From Zeimonas sp046347945 (GTDB taxonomy: Bacteria; Pseudomonadota; Gammaproteobacteria; Burkholderiales; Burkholderiaceae_E), in NCBI GenBank assembly GCA_046347945.1, contig JAXMFB010000004.1, positions 62,001 through 126,000 of the forward strand: 64,000 nucleotides of DNA, in the 5' to 3' direction. Below, piece after piece: positions 1-10,141 of the stretch. Below the pieces are notes generated by a model, which made no database searches, had not been told where the DNA came from, and saw only the letters and a program-made list of their open reading frames with translations. Numbering within the stretch: position 1 is the first letter of the stretch; the number at the start of each line of letters is the position of its first letter. The position numbers and the translations under genes are program-made.

Positions 1-3000
1 TCCATCGCCGTCGCGCGCTTGACCACGCCGGGCCGGGTCTGCCAGCTGCCGCTGGCGGTCAGCGTGGCGGCCGGATTGCGGATGCGCAGCTTCTTCAACT
101 GCCACACCGGCGCGGCCGCGCTGCCGGTGTTCATCGCCTCGAGCTCGAGCGCGCCGAGCCGGCGATCGTTCAGGATCAGCTCTTCGGCAGCGACGTCGAG
201 CGCCGGCAATGCCTCGGGCGTGGTATCGAGCAGCGTCTCGAAGTCGTCGATCCGGTCACGCGGGATCTCGAGCCTCGCGAAGCGCGCGACCAGCGCGCCC
301 TGCGTCTCGCCCGGGCCGGCCTGGCGCCAGTTGAAGTAGCCGTCGATCTCGCGGGCATGGATGTTCGCGCGCCAGAAGCCGTCGGCGCGCGAGGCGCCGA
401 GCACCACGTCGTGCAGCGACTTGCCGGCGACGCCCACCGAGCCGGCGACGAGCGAAACCGTGTCGGGCAGCAGCGAGAAGCCCTCGCCCGCGCCGGCGCG
501 CGGCCGGGCCAGCCACTCGTCGCCGAGCAGGGCGTTCCAGGCGTCGAGGTCGATGTGCGGCGTCCTGAGCAGCACCGCGAAGCCGCGATCGGGCAGCGTC
601 GGCGCGTCGGCCAGCGCGAACGCCCCGCGCCGCACCGTGAGCTGCTGCGAGCCCGCGTCGCGCTCGCGCTCGAACACGAGGCGCACGTCGTCGCGCAGCG
701 CGACGGTGAGCGTGTCGCGCGCCGGCCGCTCGCCGGGCGAGGCCGCCGGCACCGGCCGCGACTCGATCCGCAGCGGCCACCTGGCCTCCGCGGCCTTGCC
801 GAACGGCGCGGGCAACGCGCTCGACAGTCCTTCGAGGTCGGAGGTGACGACGAGCGTCGCGGCGCGCCGGCGCACGTCGACCTCGGCGCGATACGGCGCC
901 GACCCCGCGAGCCGCCGTGTCAGCGCGTTGTCGACCAGCCGGACGATCCCCTCGGCCGGCATCGTTCCCTGCGCGCGCAGGACGAAGCGCCCGGGCTCGG
1001 GCGTGTCTCCGTCGACGCTCACCGGCCCGCCGAGCAGCCTCGCGGTCAGCGATCGCAGGGCCAGCCGGCTCTCGGTGAACTCGAGCCGGCCCGCCACGCC
1101 CTCGAAGCGCGGCAGCGTCCGGTCGAGCGACAGGTCGTTGCCGGCGAGCACGACGCTGCCGCGCACCCGCGTCGCGTCGATGTCCTCGAGCGGCATCTCG
1201 AACGCCAGCTGCAGCGTCGCGCTCCCGCCGATCGCGACGTCGCGGGTGAAGTCGTCGATCCGCGTGAGCAGCGGGCTCTCGTTGACGAAGCGCACCATGT
1301 CGCGGGCCGGGCCCTGCCCGCCGCCCTGGATGCGCAGCAGCGGATCGCGGAACTCGGCGATGCGCGCCGTGGTCTGCGTCAGCGCGACGTCCCAGACGCG
1401 GCCTGTGCGGACGTCGATCTCCATGCCCGCGCGCTCGAAACGCAGGTGCCCCTGGATGCGGTCGATCGCCGGCCAGCCGGGCCCGTAGGCGAGCGTCGCG
1501 TCCGCCAGCGTCGCCTCGACCCGGAACTCGCCGGTCGACGGGTCGCGATACGGGAAGTCGGCGAGATCGCCTGCCAGCACGAAGCGCACGTCGTCCGAGC
1601 GGCCGGCGCGCACGGACTCGCGCACCCAGTCCCGGACCTTCGCAGGAATCTCCAGCGGCAGGTAGCGCGCGGTGCGCGCTGCGTCGGCGCGCTGGAGACT
1701 GCCCTTCAGATCGACCAGCCCGGCGCCCTTGCCGCCGCTGCGGTAGCGGCCGCTGACTTCGCCGCTGGCATCGGCATTGGCGAAGCGGAAGGCCTCGATG
1801 GTCAGGTCGACCGACGGCGCAGCACGGGCCGTCGGCGCCGGCGCGAGCGTCCAGCTGGCCTGCGCGTCGAGTCGGTCGAGCGGCACCTCGGGCTCGGCGA
1901 ACAGGCCCGGGAAACGCAGGACCACCGCCTGGCCGTGCAGTTGCACGCGTCCCCCGTGCTCGGTGAGCCGGGCGCTGCCGGAGACGTTGGCGAAGCCCGG
2001 CAGCTTCAGCTCTCCCGGCCGGGGCGGCGCCTCGATCCGATGGAAGCTCAGCCGCTCGAACGCGAAGTCGACGCCGAAGCGCGACGGCGTCGCCCCGGCG
2101 GCATCGGCGACCTCGTCGGCCGACCAGTCGACCGAAAGCCGGTCGACGGTTCCGGCGACGTGCAGCGATGCGAGGCCGCCGCGCAGGTTCTCGGGCACCG
2201 GCAGCCGCCCGAGCAGCGCCGCGACACCGGCCGCGTCGAACCGCCCGAGTGCCAGGCGCGCCGCCACCGGCTGGCCCTGGGCCGACAGCACGAGCCGCGA
2301 GCCCTCGCCGGCCGCGGACAGCGATTCGCCCTGGTCGTCGGTCGCCCGCAGCACGGGGAACGCGACCACCGTGCGGCCGTCGGGTTGCCGGTGCGTCCGC
2401 GCCTCTGCGGCGAGCTCGCGCAGCGGCACCGGTCGATCGTGGATGCGCGCGTCGACGCCATCGGCATCCATCCTGACCAGCGCGTCGACCGGGGCCCCAC
2501 GCTCGAAGCCGGACCAGGCGCGCACCCGCGCCTGCCCGGCGCCGATCGTCACGCCGAAGGCGTCGCCGCCCCATTCGCGCCACCGCCGCGCGAGCGCTGC
2601 GAGCTCGACGCGCTCGGCACCGACATAGACCTCGCCACGCCACTGGCGCCAGTCGCTCACGGCGGCAAACGGCGGTCGATGAAACTCGATGGCGACGTCG
2701 ATTCCGCTGCCGAGATCGAGCAGGGCCGGTGCGCGCAAGGACGCCCGGTGGCGGCGGCCCACCGAACCCAGCGCGACGTCGATGTCGCGCAGCGTCGCCG
2801 TCTCGCCGACGATCCGGTCGTTCCAGTCGACCTGCGCGTGCCGCAGCACGATGCGGCGCTGGGCAAACAGCCGCTCGAGCGCGCCGGCTCCGGACGCCGC
2901 GTCGAGATCGACGTCGACACCGGCCACGCGCAACCGGCGCGCCGCGAGACGCTCGACACGCAGCGAGGCCGAATCGATCTCGAGCAGCGCCAGCGCGGGC

Positions 3001-3416
3001 CGCCCGGCCAGCAGCGAACGCAGCGACAGCACCGCGCGAATCTCGCCCGCGGCGAAGGCCTGGCGGCCGTCTGCATCGTCGATCGACACGTTGCGGGCGA
3101 CGAGCCGCGGTCGCAGCCCGTCGAAGCCGGTCAGCAGTTCGCCGAGCTTCACCGGCCGGCCGACCGCGCCGGCGATGCGGCTCTCGATCGCCGGGCGCCA
3201 GCGATCGAGGTGCGGCCACACGTAGTAGCGGACGGTCAGCCACGACAGGCCGACGAAGACCAGCGACGCGACGGCGGCCCAGGCGGTCCAGCGCACCAGG
3301 CGGGCTGCGCGGCGCCCCCACGGCGCCGGACGCCCGCCGGCCCGGATATCGGACCCCCCCGCTGGCAGGGCCTCGGCGGTCGGTTCGGCGGGGTTCGAAG
3401 GAGGCGGCAAGGACAT
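1..3416 (-). CDS. yhdP: YhdP family AsmA-like outer-membrane lipid homeostasis protein (3' end outside window)
   Basis: The frame is open from an ATG at 3414-3416 down to the left edge, so at least 1,138 residues are present and the C-terminus is missing. A single membrane segment lies near residues 45-62, followed by a very long beta-rich periplasmic region. It contains the family-typical stretch ALPAPFGKAAEARWPLRIE, read at about 784-840. YhdP-type AsmA-like proteins are large inner-membrane-anchored proteins thought to bridge the periplasm and carry phospholipid to the outer membrane. The gene is divergent from glnE with a 43-bp gap, an arrangement common in Burkholderiales. Function is from family knowledge; the truncation is due only to the window edge. 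Confidence 0.88.
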   Translation of the reverse strand, partial: MSLPPPSNPAEPTAEALPAGGSDIRAGGRPAPWGRRAARLVRWTAWAAVASLVFVGLSWLTVRYYVWPHLDRWRPAIESRIAGAVGRPVKLGELLTGFDGLRPRLVARNVSIDDADGRQAFAAGEIRAVLSLRSLLAGRPALALLEIDSASLRVERLAARRLRVAGVDVDLDAASGAGALERLFAQRRIVLRHAQVDWNDRIVGETATLRDIDVALGSVGRRHRASLRAPALLDLGSGIDVAIEFHRPPFAAVSDWRQWRGEVYVGAERVELAALARRWREWGGDAFGVTIGAGQARVRAWSGFERGAPVDALVRMDADGVDARIHDRPVPLRELAAEARTHRQPDGRTVVAFPVLRATDDQGESLSAAGEGSRLVLSAQGQPVAARLALGRFDAAGVAALLGRLPVPENLRGGLASLHVAGTVDRLSVDWSADEVADAAGATPSRFGVDFAFERLSFHRIEAPPRPGELKLPGFANVSGSARLTEHGGRVQLHGQAVVLRFPGLFAEPEVPLDRLDAQASWTLAPAPTARAAPSVDLTIEAFRFANADASGEVSGRYRSGGKGAGLVDLKGSLQRADAARTARYLPLEIPAKVRDWVRESVRAGRSDDVRFVLAGDLADFPYRDPSTGEFRVEATLADATLAYGPGWPAIDRIQGHLRFERAGMEIDVRTGRVWDVALTQTTARIAEFRDPLLRIQGGGQGPARDMVRFVNESPLLTRIDDFTRDVAIGGSATLQLAFEMPLEDIDATRVRGSVVLAGNDLSLDRTLPRFEGVAGRLEFTESRLALRSLTARLLGGPVSVDGDTPEPGRFVLRAQGTMPAEGIVRLVDNALTRRLAGSAPYRAEVDVRRRAATLVVTSDLEGLSSALPAPFGKAAEARWPLRIESRPVPAASPGERPARDTLTVALRDDVRLVFERERDAGSQQLTVRRGAFALADAPTLPDRGFAVLLRTPHIDLDAWNALLGDEWLARPRAGAGEGFSLLPDTVSLVAGSVGVAGKSLHDVVLGASRADGFWRANIHAREIDGYFNWRQAGPGETQGALVARFARLEIPRDRIDDFETLLDTTPEALPALDVAAEELILNDRRLGALELEAMNTGSAAAPVWQLKKLRIRNPAATLTASGSWQTRPGVVKRATAM

Positions 3417-3459
3417 GAGCGACAATCCCTGACAAGGATAACCTTTCGGGCACGACACC

Positions 3460-6135
3460 ATGGAGTTCCACGGCGAGCGGCATTCCGGCTACTTCCGCCG
3501 GTCGCTGCAGGCACTGTCGGCCGCAATCGGCGAAGACGCGGCGCGGGGCCGGCTCGCAGAATTGGCGCTGCGGGCGCTGGACGAAGCTGCGATCGAGGCA
3601 CTCGCGCAGTCGGTCGCGGTGCCGGACGACACCGGCGCCACGCTGCGGCGCACGCGCAACTGGCTGATGCTCACGCTGATCGAGCGCGACCTGGGCGGCG
3701 CGGCCTCGCTCGAAGAGGTGTGCGCGACGATGACCCGGTTCGCCACGTTCGCCACCGGCAGCGCGCTGCGCCGCGCCGCCGCCGAGCTGGCCGGGCGGCA
3801 CGGCCGGCCGCTCGATCGCCAGGGACGGGCGCAGGACCTGCTGGCTGTCGGCATGGGCAAGGCGGGCGGCAACGAGCTCAACGTCTCGTCCGACCTCGAC
3901 CTCGTCTTCGTGTATCGCGAGGACGGCGAATCCGAGGGCGTCGACGGCTCGGGGGGAATCGCCAGCAGCGAATGGATGCACCGGCTGGCCCGCCGCGCCA
4001 TCGAACTGCTGGCCGACTACACGGCCGACGGCTTCGTGTTCCGCGTCGACACGCGGCTGCGCCCGAACGGCGACTCCGGGCCGCTGGTGGTCTCGCACGG
4101 CATGCTCGAACAGTACTTCTACGGCCAGGGCCGCGAATGGGAGCGCTTCGCCTGGCTCAAGGGCCGGGTGCTGGCCGACTCGGGGCTCGCCGGCGAAGCG
4201 GCGCGTGGCGACGACGAGTCTTCACTCGAACGGATCGTCACGCCGTTCGTGTTCCGCCGGTACATGGACTACGAGGCATTCGCCGCGCTGCGCGACCTGC
4301 ACGCGAAGATCCGCAGCGAAGTCGCGCGACGTGCCGCGCGCGACCCGGGCGCGATCGACGTCAAGCTCGGCCGCGGCGGCATCCGCGAGATCGAGTTCAC
4401 GGCGCAGCTGTTCCAGATCGTGCGCGGCGGGCGCGACCCGGCCCTGCGCAGCCGCAGCACGCTCGAAACCCTGGCGACGCTGGTCGATCGCGGCCTGCTG
4501 CCCGCGGACGAAGCCGCGGCGATGGTGGCGGCGTACCGGCTGCTGCGCCGCACCGAGCACGCGCTGCAGTATCGCGAGGACGCGCAGACGCACCGCTTGC
4601 CGCACGACGACGCCGATCGCGAGCAGGTCGCCGCGATGCTGCGGATGCCGCGCGCCGATTTCGACCGCGCCATCGCCGGGAGCGCCGAGCAGGTCGCGCG
4701 GATATTCGACCGGCTGCTCGCGCCAGAGGAGGCCGGGGACGCGGCCGCGCACGACGCGGAAGCCGGCAGCGGCGAACTCGACGCCGAGGTGCAGCGGCGA
4801 TTCGACGCGTTCCGGTCCGGCCCGCGCTACGGCGCCGCGCGCCCGGAAACGCGCGCGGCGATCGAGCGCCTGCTCGCCGCCGCCGTGCACAAGCGCACCG
4901 GCAACGCCGGGCTGGTGCGGCTGGTCGACCTGCTCGACACGGTCTGCCGGCGCCCGGCCTACGTGGCATTGCTCGGCAAGTACCCGGAAGCGTTCGGTCG
5001 CGTGCTGCGCATCCTCGACTGGGCGAAGTGGCCGGCCGACTACCTGATGCAGCATCCGGTAGTGCTCGACGAGCTGCTCGATGGCCAGCTGCTCGAGCCG
5101 ACCGACTACGAAAGCTGGGCGCGGCAGCTGCGCGAGCGCGTCGACGCCGCCCGGCACGACGGCGAGCCTGACGTCGAGCGCCAGATGGACATCGTCCGCG
5201 AGGCGCACCACGCGCAGGTGTTCCGGCTCATGGCGCAGGACCTCGCGGGGCGGCTCACCGTCGAGCGCGTCTCCGACCACCTGAGCGAACTGGCCGACCG
5301 CGTGCTCGGCCTGGCGATCGAGCTGGTCTGGGCGACGCTCAGGCTGCGCTTTCGCGACACGCCGCGCTTTGCCGCCGTGGCGTACGGCCGGCTGGGGGGC
5401 AAGGAGCTCGGCTACACGTCGGACCTCGACCTCGTCTTCCTGTACGACGACGACGACGAGCGCGCGCCCGAAGCCTACGCGCAGCTCGCCCAGCGCCTGT
5501 CGGGATGGTTGTCGGCGCGCACCGCCGCCGGACTGCTGTTCGAGATCGACCTGCGGCTGCGTCCGAACGGCGCGGCCGGCATGCTCGTCTCGAGGCTCGC
5601 CGCGTTCGAGGCCTACCAGCGCGAATCGGCGTGGGTCTGGGAGCACCAGGCGCTGACGCGCGCGCGGTTCTCGGCCGGCGACCGCGAGATCGGCGAACGC
5701 TTCGAGGAGATCCGCCGTGCGGCGCTCTCGCAACGTCGAGAGCTGCCCGGGCTTCGCGACGAGGTGATGGCGATGCGCCGCAAGATGCACGAGGGGCACC
5801 CGAACCGCAGCGAGCTGTTCGACCTCAAGCACGACCGCGGCGGGATGGTCGACATCGAGTTCCTGGTGCAGTACCTGGTGCTCGGGCACTCGTGCGACCA
5901 CCCGACGCTGCTCGACAACGCCGGCAACATCGCGCTGCTCGGGCGCGCGGCCGCGTGCGGGCTCGTCGACGCGGGGCTGGCCACGCGCACCGCCGACGCC
6001 TACCGGCGCTACCGCCGGCTGCAGCACCAGCTCAAGCTCGACGATGCGGCCTACGCCCGCGTCGAGCCGGGCGTGGTCACAGCCGAGCGCGAAGCGGTGA
6101 CCGGGCTCTGGGAGGCGGTGCTCGGGACGCGCTGA
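3460..6135 (+). CDS. glnE: Bifunctional glutamine synthetase adenylyltransferase/adenylyl-removing enzyme
   Basis: The 891-residue protein adenylylates and deadenylylates glutamine synthetase in response to PII, so tuning nitrogen assimilation. It has the duplicated nucleotidyltransferase architecture. The N-terminal (adenylyl-removing) half carries GMGKAGGNELNVSSDLDLVF at residues 131-150, with metal-binding Asp145 and Asp147. The C-terminal (adenylyl-transferring) half carries GRLGGKELGYTSDLDLVFLY, with Asp655 and Asp657. It is slightly shorter than the E. coli enzyme (about 946 residues) but both catalytic halves are complete. The ATG at 3460 lies 43 bp from the divergent yhdP start. The frame is uninterrupted. 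Confidence 0.96.
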   Translation: MEFHGERHSGYFRRSLQALSAAIGEDAARGRLAELALRALDEAAIEALAQSVAVPDDTGATLRRTRNWLMLTLIERDLGGAASLEEVCATMTRFATFATGSALRRAAAELAGRHGRPLDRQGRAQDLLAVGMGKAGGNELNVSSDLDLVFVYREDGESEGVDGSGGIASSEWMHRLARRAIELLADYTADGFVFRVDTRLRPNGDSGPLVVSHGMLEQYFYGQGREWERFAWLKGRVLADSGLAGEAARGDDESSLERIVTPFVFRRYMDYEAFAALRDLHAKIRSEVARRAARDPGAIDVKLGRGGIREIEFTAQLFQIVRGGRDPALRSRSTLETLATLVDRGLLPADEAAAMVAAYRLLRRTEHALQYREDAQTHRLPHDDADREQVAAMLRMPRADFDRAIAGSAEQVARIFDRLLAPEEAGDAAAHDAEAGSGELDAEVQRRFDAFRSGPRYGAARPETRAAIERLLAAAVHKRTGNAGLVRLVDLLDTVCRRPAYVALLGKYPEAFGRVLRILDWAKWPADYLMQHPVVLDELLDGQLLEPTDYESWARQLRERVDAARHDGEPDVERQMDIVREAHHAQVFRLMAQDLAGRLTVERVSDHLSELADRVLGLAIELVWATLRLRFRDTPRFAAVAYGRLGGKELGYTSDLDLVFLYDDDDERAPEAYAQLAQRLSGWLSARTAAGLLFEIDLRLRPNGAAGMLVSRLAAFEAYQRESAWVWEHQALTRARFSAGDREIGERFEEIRRAALSQRRELPGLRDEVMAMRRKMHEGHPNRSELFDLKHDRGGMVDIEFLVQYLVLGHSCDHPTLLDNAGNIALLGRAAACGLVDAGLATRTADAYRRYRRLQHQLKLDDAAYARVEPGVVTAEREAVTGLWEAVLGTR

Positions 6136-6196
6136 ACCGGGCGACGAGCGCCTCGCGGAGCCGGCGGCGGGCGGGTCCGCGCGACCGCCGCGTGGC

Positions 6197-7401
6197 CTAC
6201 GGAGGCCCCGGAACGCGGCCCAGCGCCCAGCCTTTGCGCCCCGCCAGCCACGCGACCGTGCCGAGCGCGGCCAGCACGAACGGCAGCGACAACAGGTTCA
6301 GGATCGACCAGCCGTCGACGAACAGCAGCGCGCCCGACGACGCGGAGCTCGTGATCATCACGGTGAACACGCACAGGTCCATGAAGCCCTGCACCTTGTT
6401 CTTCTCGGCCGGGCGGTAGGCGCTGGTCAGCAGCGTCGAGGCGCCGGTGTACATGAAGTTCCAGCCGATGCCGAGCAGCACGAGCGCAGCGACGAAGTGC
6501 GCGAGCTCGACCCCCGACAGCGCGATCGCCACGCAGCCCAGCATCAGCAGGCAACCGGCGACGATGACCGGCAGCACGCCGAAGCGGCCGATCAGCGAGC
6601 CGGTGGCGAGCCCGGGCGCGAACATGCCGATCACGTGCCATTCGATCACCAGCGCCGCCGACGCGTACGGGTGGCTGCAGACCTGCATCGCCAGAGGCGT
6701 CGCCACCATCAGCAGGTTCATCACGCCGTAGGACAAGGCCGCGCACGCGATCGCCACCCAGCAGGCCGGCTGGCGGAGGATCTCGCCGAGCGGTCGCGCG
6801 TCGCCGGTCGCGCCGGCCGGCGGCGGCAGCCGCAGCCGAAGCAACTGCGCGAGCAGCAGCGACCCCAGCGCGAAGCCGACCAGCGTCAGGTAGGTGCCGG
6901 CGAACTGGGTCGGCAGCCACCCGCGCGACCACTTCGAGATCTCCGGGCCGAGCACGCCGCCGACGATTCCGCCGGCCAGCACCAGCGACATCGCGCGCGC
7001 GCGGAAGTCCGGGCGGTAGGTGTCGGCGACGTCGGCCGCCGCGAAACGCAGGCTCACGCCGAACGCGTTGTACAGGCCGCTCGCGAAGGTCGCCACGCAC
7101 AGCAGCGCCAGGCTGCCCAGCGTCATCGCGTGCCACGCGAGCAGCGCCCCGCCCATCGCCGCGACCGAGCCGACCGTGTAGCCGGCGCGCCGGCCGTAGC
7201 GGCGCATGAACGCCGCCGCCGGCATCGACCAGACCGCGCCACCAGCACGTAGCCGGTGACCGGAAGCGTCGCGAACAGCATGTTGTCGGCCAGTTGCAGG
7301 CCGGCCAGGCCGTTGACGGCGATCAGCGTGATGTTGTTGGTGAGCAGCAGCGCCTGCATCAGCGCCAGCAGCCCGACCTGGAAGCGCAGGGTGGCGAGCA
7401 T
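6197..7401 (-). pseudogene. MFS transporter, interrupted by a frameshift
   Basis: The N-terminal part starts at ATG 7401 and reads into a first hydrophobic helix and TLPVTGYVLV. The rest of a 12-helix permease continues in another frame from AVWSMPAAAFMRRYGRRAGY to a stop at 6197. Restoring one G (two C on the plus strand at 7242-7243 becoming three) joins the halves as VLGGAVWSMPAA and gives a normal 401-residue MFS protein. Later helices are intact, for example GLYNAFGVSLRFAAADVADT and GIGWNFMYTGASTLLTSAYR. Substrate unknown. It is divergent from ilvE. Either a true frameshift mutation or a sequencing deletion; the rest of the frame shows no decay, which favours error. Confidence 0.8.
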
Positions 7402-7412
7402 GGGGGCGACAG

Positions 7413-7442
7413 TTTAGCGCGCAGGCGCGCCTTCGCTAGAAT
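7413..7442 (+). promoter_or_regulatory. Candidate sigma70 promoter for ilvE
   Basis: TAGAAT (7437-7442) matches five of six bases of the -10 consensus, with a weak -35-like TTTAGC (7413-7418) 18 bp upstream. It sits in the short gap between the divergent MFS and ilvE genes, about 33 bp before the ilvE ATG. A ribosome binding site GGGAG lies at 7463-7467, 7 bp before the start. Inferred from sequence only. Confidence 0.4.
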
Positions 7443-7474
7443 GAGAGGTTTCGCGCGCAAACGGGAGAATTTCC

Positions 7475-8395
7475 ATGTCGATGGCGGACCGCGACGGTCA
7501 TATCTGGTTCGACGGCAAGATGGTCGACTGGCGCGACGCCAGGATCCACGTGCTCACCCACTCGCTGCACTACGGCATGGGCGTGTTCGAGGGCGTGCGC
7601 GCCTACAAGACGAAGTCGGGCACCGCGATCTTCCGGCTGGCCGAGCACACGCGCCGGCTGTTCAACTCGGCGAAGATCTTCCAGATGCAACTGCCGTACA
7701 CGTTCGAGACGATCGTGCAGGCGCAGAAGGACGTCGTGCGCGCCAACGCGCTCGAGTCCTGCTACCTGCGGCCGATCGCGTGGATCGGCTCCGAGAAGCT
7801 CGGCGTCTCGCCGCGCGGCAACACGATCCACGTCGCGATCGCCGCCTGGGCCTGGGGCGCCTACCTCGGCGAGGAGGGGCTCAGCAAGGGCATCCGCGTC
7901 AAGACCTCGTCGTACTCGCGGCACCACGTCAACGTGTCGCTGGTGCGCGCCAAGGCCAGCGGCTATTACATCAACTCGATCCTCGCCAACCAGGAAGTCA
8001 CCGCGCACGGCTACGACGAGGCGCTGCTGCTCGACACCGACGGCTACGTCTCGGAGGGCGCCGGCGAGAACGTGTTCATCGTCCGCGACGGCGTCCTCTA
8101 CACGCCCGACCTCGCGTCGTGCCTCGCAGGCATCACGCGCGAGTCGGTGATCACCATCGCCCGCGACCTCGGCATCGAGGTGCGCGAGAAGCGCATCACG
8201 CGCGACGAGATGTACTGCGCCGACGAGGCCTTCTTCAGCGGCACTGCCGCCGAGATCACGCCGATCCGCGAACTCGACGACCGCCAGATCGGCGAGGGCC
8301 GGCGCGGGCCGATCACCGAGAAGCTGCAGTCGACCTTCTTCGACGCCGTCGCCGGGCGCAACGAGCGCTACGCGAAGTGGCTGAGCCCGGTCTGA
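7475..8395 (+). CDS. ilvE: Branched-chain amino acid aminotransferase
   Basis: This 306-residue fold-type IV PLP enzyme performs the last, reversible transamination in valine, leucine and isoleucine synthesis. Family landmarks include THSLHYGMGVFEGVRAY near the N-terminus, the PLP-lysine region VRAKASGYYINSILAN, the loop GYVSEGAGENVFIV, and the C-terminal FFSGTAAEITPIREL. Length is normal for IlvE. The ATG at 7475 is preceded by GGGAG with 7-bp spacing. The gene is followed 13 bp later by a CHCC zinc-finger gene, the usual Burkholderiales order, which suggests cotranscription. Confidence 0.95.
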   Translation: MSMADRDGHIWFDGKMVDWRDARIHVLTHSLHYGMGVFEGVRAYKTKSGTAIFRLAEHTRRLFNSAKIFQMQLPYTFETIVQAQKDVVRANALESCYLRPIAWIGSEKLGVSPRGNTIHVAIAAWAWGAYLGEEGLSKGIRVKTSSYSRHHVNVSLVRAKASGYYINSILANQEVTAHGYDEALLLDTDGYVSEGAGENVFIVRDGVLYTPDLASCLAGITRESVITIARDLGIEVREKRITRDEMYCADEAFFSGTAAEITPIRELDDRQIGEGRRGPITEKLQSTFFDAVAGRNERYAKWLSPV

Positions 8396-8408
8396 GCCAC
8401 GCGACGCG

Positions 8409-8639
8409 ATGAGCACCATGAGCGACCAGCCCAGCCGCGCCGCCGAGCGCCCGTCGCGCGGCGTCGTCGAACTCGACGGCACCGACCTGCCGGCGTATTG
8501 CCCCAACCCGAAGATGCCGTTGTGGTCGTCGCACCCGAGGGTCTACCTCGACGTCGCGCACGGCGACGCGGTGCAATGCCCCTACTGCAGTACCGTCTAC
8601 CGGCTCAAGGCCGGCGTGGTCGTCCGCGGCGGCCACTGA
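8409..8639 (+). CDS. Small CHCC zinc-finger domain protein
   Basis: The 76-residue protein has a zf-CHCC domain: Cys31 in PAYCPNPKMPLWSSHPRVYL, His42, and Cys57/Cys60 in VQCPYCSTVYRL. This is the bacterial relative of the mitochondrial complex I subunit NDUFS6 fold. In Burkholderiales it typically follows ilvE and precedes waaF. Its specific role is not established. Zn binding is inferred from the four ligands. An internal ATG at codon 4 is an alternative start. Downstream, the usual neighbour waaF is displaced by an insertion element. Confidence 0.88.
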   Translation: MSTMSDQPSRAAERPSRGVVELDGTDLPAYCPNPKMPLWSSHPRVYLDVAHGDAVQCPYCSTVYRLKAGVVVRGGH

Positions 8640-8726
8640 TCCCGGCAGGGCCGGCGCCCGCCGGCCCGCCGACTGTCAATTCGGCCGACAGGAACAAGGT
8701 CGACGCAGCGCGACGGCGGCGAGTCG

Positions 8727-8752
8727 TTTCCAATCCGTAGATGAGTCTGAAT
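8727..8752. repeat. Left terminal inverted repeat of the IS
   Basis: Reverse complement begins ATTCAGACTCATCT and ends GGATTGGAAA, matching the two right-end copies at 10142-10166 and 10178-10202 except for a few central bases. Confidence 0.75.
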
Positions 8753-8848
8753 CTGTCAGTTCGGACCGGTGTTGATGTGTACAGCCGCCGGCCGGTAGAC
8801 AACCGTGGGCAACGCGCCAGCGCGGCTATCCACGGGGAACGTGAGCGT

Positions 8849-10108
8849 TCAGGCGGGAACCCGGCGTGAGCCGGGCTGTGCGCATCTGCACGGGCTCGTG
8901 GACTGGGTCAAGCGGCGCTCCGGGTGACCGTCGGTTGATGATTCGAACAACGCCGCGCGGGCCTTGTGTAGCTGCTCGGCGGCCGCATTGAATCGCTCAG
9001 GGCGCGCGCCTGTGCCTGCAGGGCTTGCAGGTGAGGCCGGGGCGCAGGTTGCGGCACGCCGGGCTCGACTGGCGAGCTTCTCGAGCGGAGTCTGGCCTGG
9101 TGCTGCGGGTAGCGCTTGAGGACCTTGCCCTTGGCATCGACGCGCTCCTGGGCGAACAGGCACGGACGGTGCAGGTTCAGGTACGGGTTGAGGTAGTCGC
9201 GGCAGAACGCGTTCACCGGTGCCGCGAAGCGCTGGGATGTGGCTGTAGCCCAGGAACTTGCGCACCACCGCCCCGTTCTTGGTCTCGACCAGGGCGTTGT
9301 CGTTGGAGTGGCGGGCGCGACCGGGTCAGCTCGGCGTTGAGCTTGCCCAGCAGCCGGGCGACCCGATGATTGACGTATTCGCTGCCGTTGTCGGCGTGCA
9401 CGCCCAGGATCAGCGAGAGCCGCCAGCAGTTCGGTGAGCACGGGGCAGGTACGCCTCGAGATTCTCGCAGCTGGCCACCACTTCCCACTGGGTCACGCAG
9501 TCCACCGCGTTGATGTGATACACCCCTTGGCGCCGTCGCGATCGCCTGGTGCACGCTGTCGATGCGATGCGCGCCCCCGGGGCGCGGCCCCAGCACGCCG
9601 ATCGCGACCGTCTTGGTCGCGCGGGTGCCTTGCCAGTTCACCCGTGCACCCTGATAGCGTGCCGTGGCGCGCAGGTTGTACAGGTGCGCCACCGAGATCG
9701 CCGCCAGCCGCTCGTAACGGGCATCGCCATAGAGCCAGGCGCGCTCGAACAGCCGTTTGGCCGCCGGCCCGCTGGGCGTCTCAGCGCGTCGGTGTGCGCC
9801 ACCAGCAGCACGTCGGCTTCGGTGTAGCGCCGGAAAACCCGCCACCGGCGCCCGGCGCTGACCCAGCGGGTGTGAGCCACGAAGCGCCCAATCAGGCGCA
9901 CCAGATGCTGGCGCGAGTAACCGCTGGTGTGCTGCAGCGCACCGCGCCCTTGTGCCGGCGTGACAAAGCGCATACCCGAAGCCCAAGCACCCTGCGTGCG
10001 CTTGCCGCGCCGCCTCGCCTCCCGGCAACCGCGGCGATACCCCGGTGCCCGCCAGGGTGTTCCAGAGCCTGATGCTGTCGAGCCGTTCTCTTGCATGTCG
10101 ATCACCAT
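8849..10108 (-). pseudogene. Integrase-core (rve/DDE) transposase, multiply frameshifted
   Basis: Transposase segments occur in order but in all three minus-strand frames. These are SGYSRQHLVRLIGRFVA and YTEADVLLVAHTDALRRPAG, then ERAWLYGDARYERLAAISVA with HLYNLRATARYQGARVNWQG, then RIDSVHQ and VYHINAVDCVTQWEVVASCE. The catalytic-Asp region HADNGSEYVNHRVARLLGKL follows, then RKFLGYSHIP and NAFCRDYLNPYLNLHRPCLF. The middle D and final E regions of the DDE domain are recognisable, so the family call is sound. At least five frame changes mean no functional transposase is encoded as read. Some breaks may be sequencing deletions like those in neighbouring waaF. Ends are approximate. Confidence 0.8.
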
Positions 10109-10141
10109 GTCCCGATGATCGACGGCGCACCCCCCTACCGC

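Noticed and set aside
256..5171. Very long open frames opposite or out of phase with yhdP and glnE (about 1,280 and 1,604 codons)
   Set aside because: Composition is Arg/Ala-rich with no domain signals. The in-phase yhdP and glnE frames carry clear family motifs. High-GC DNA produces such shadow frames.
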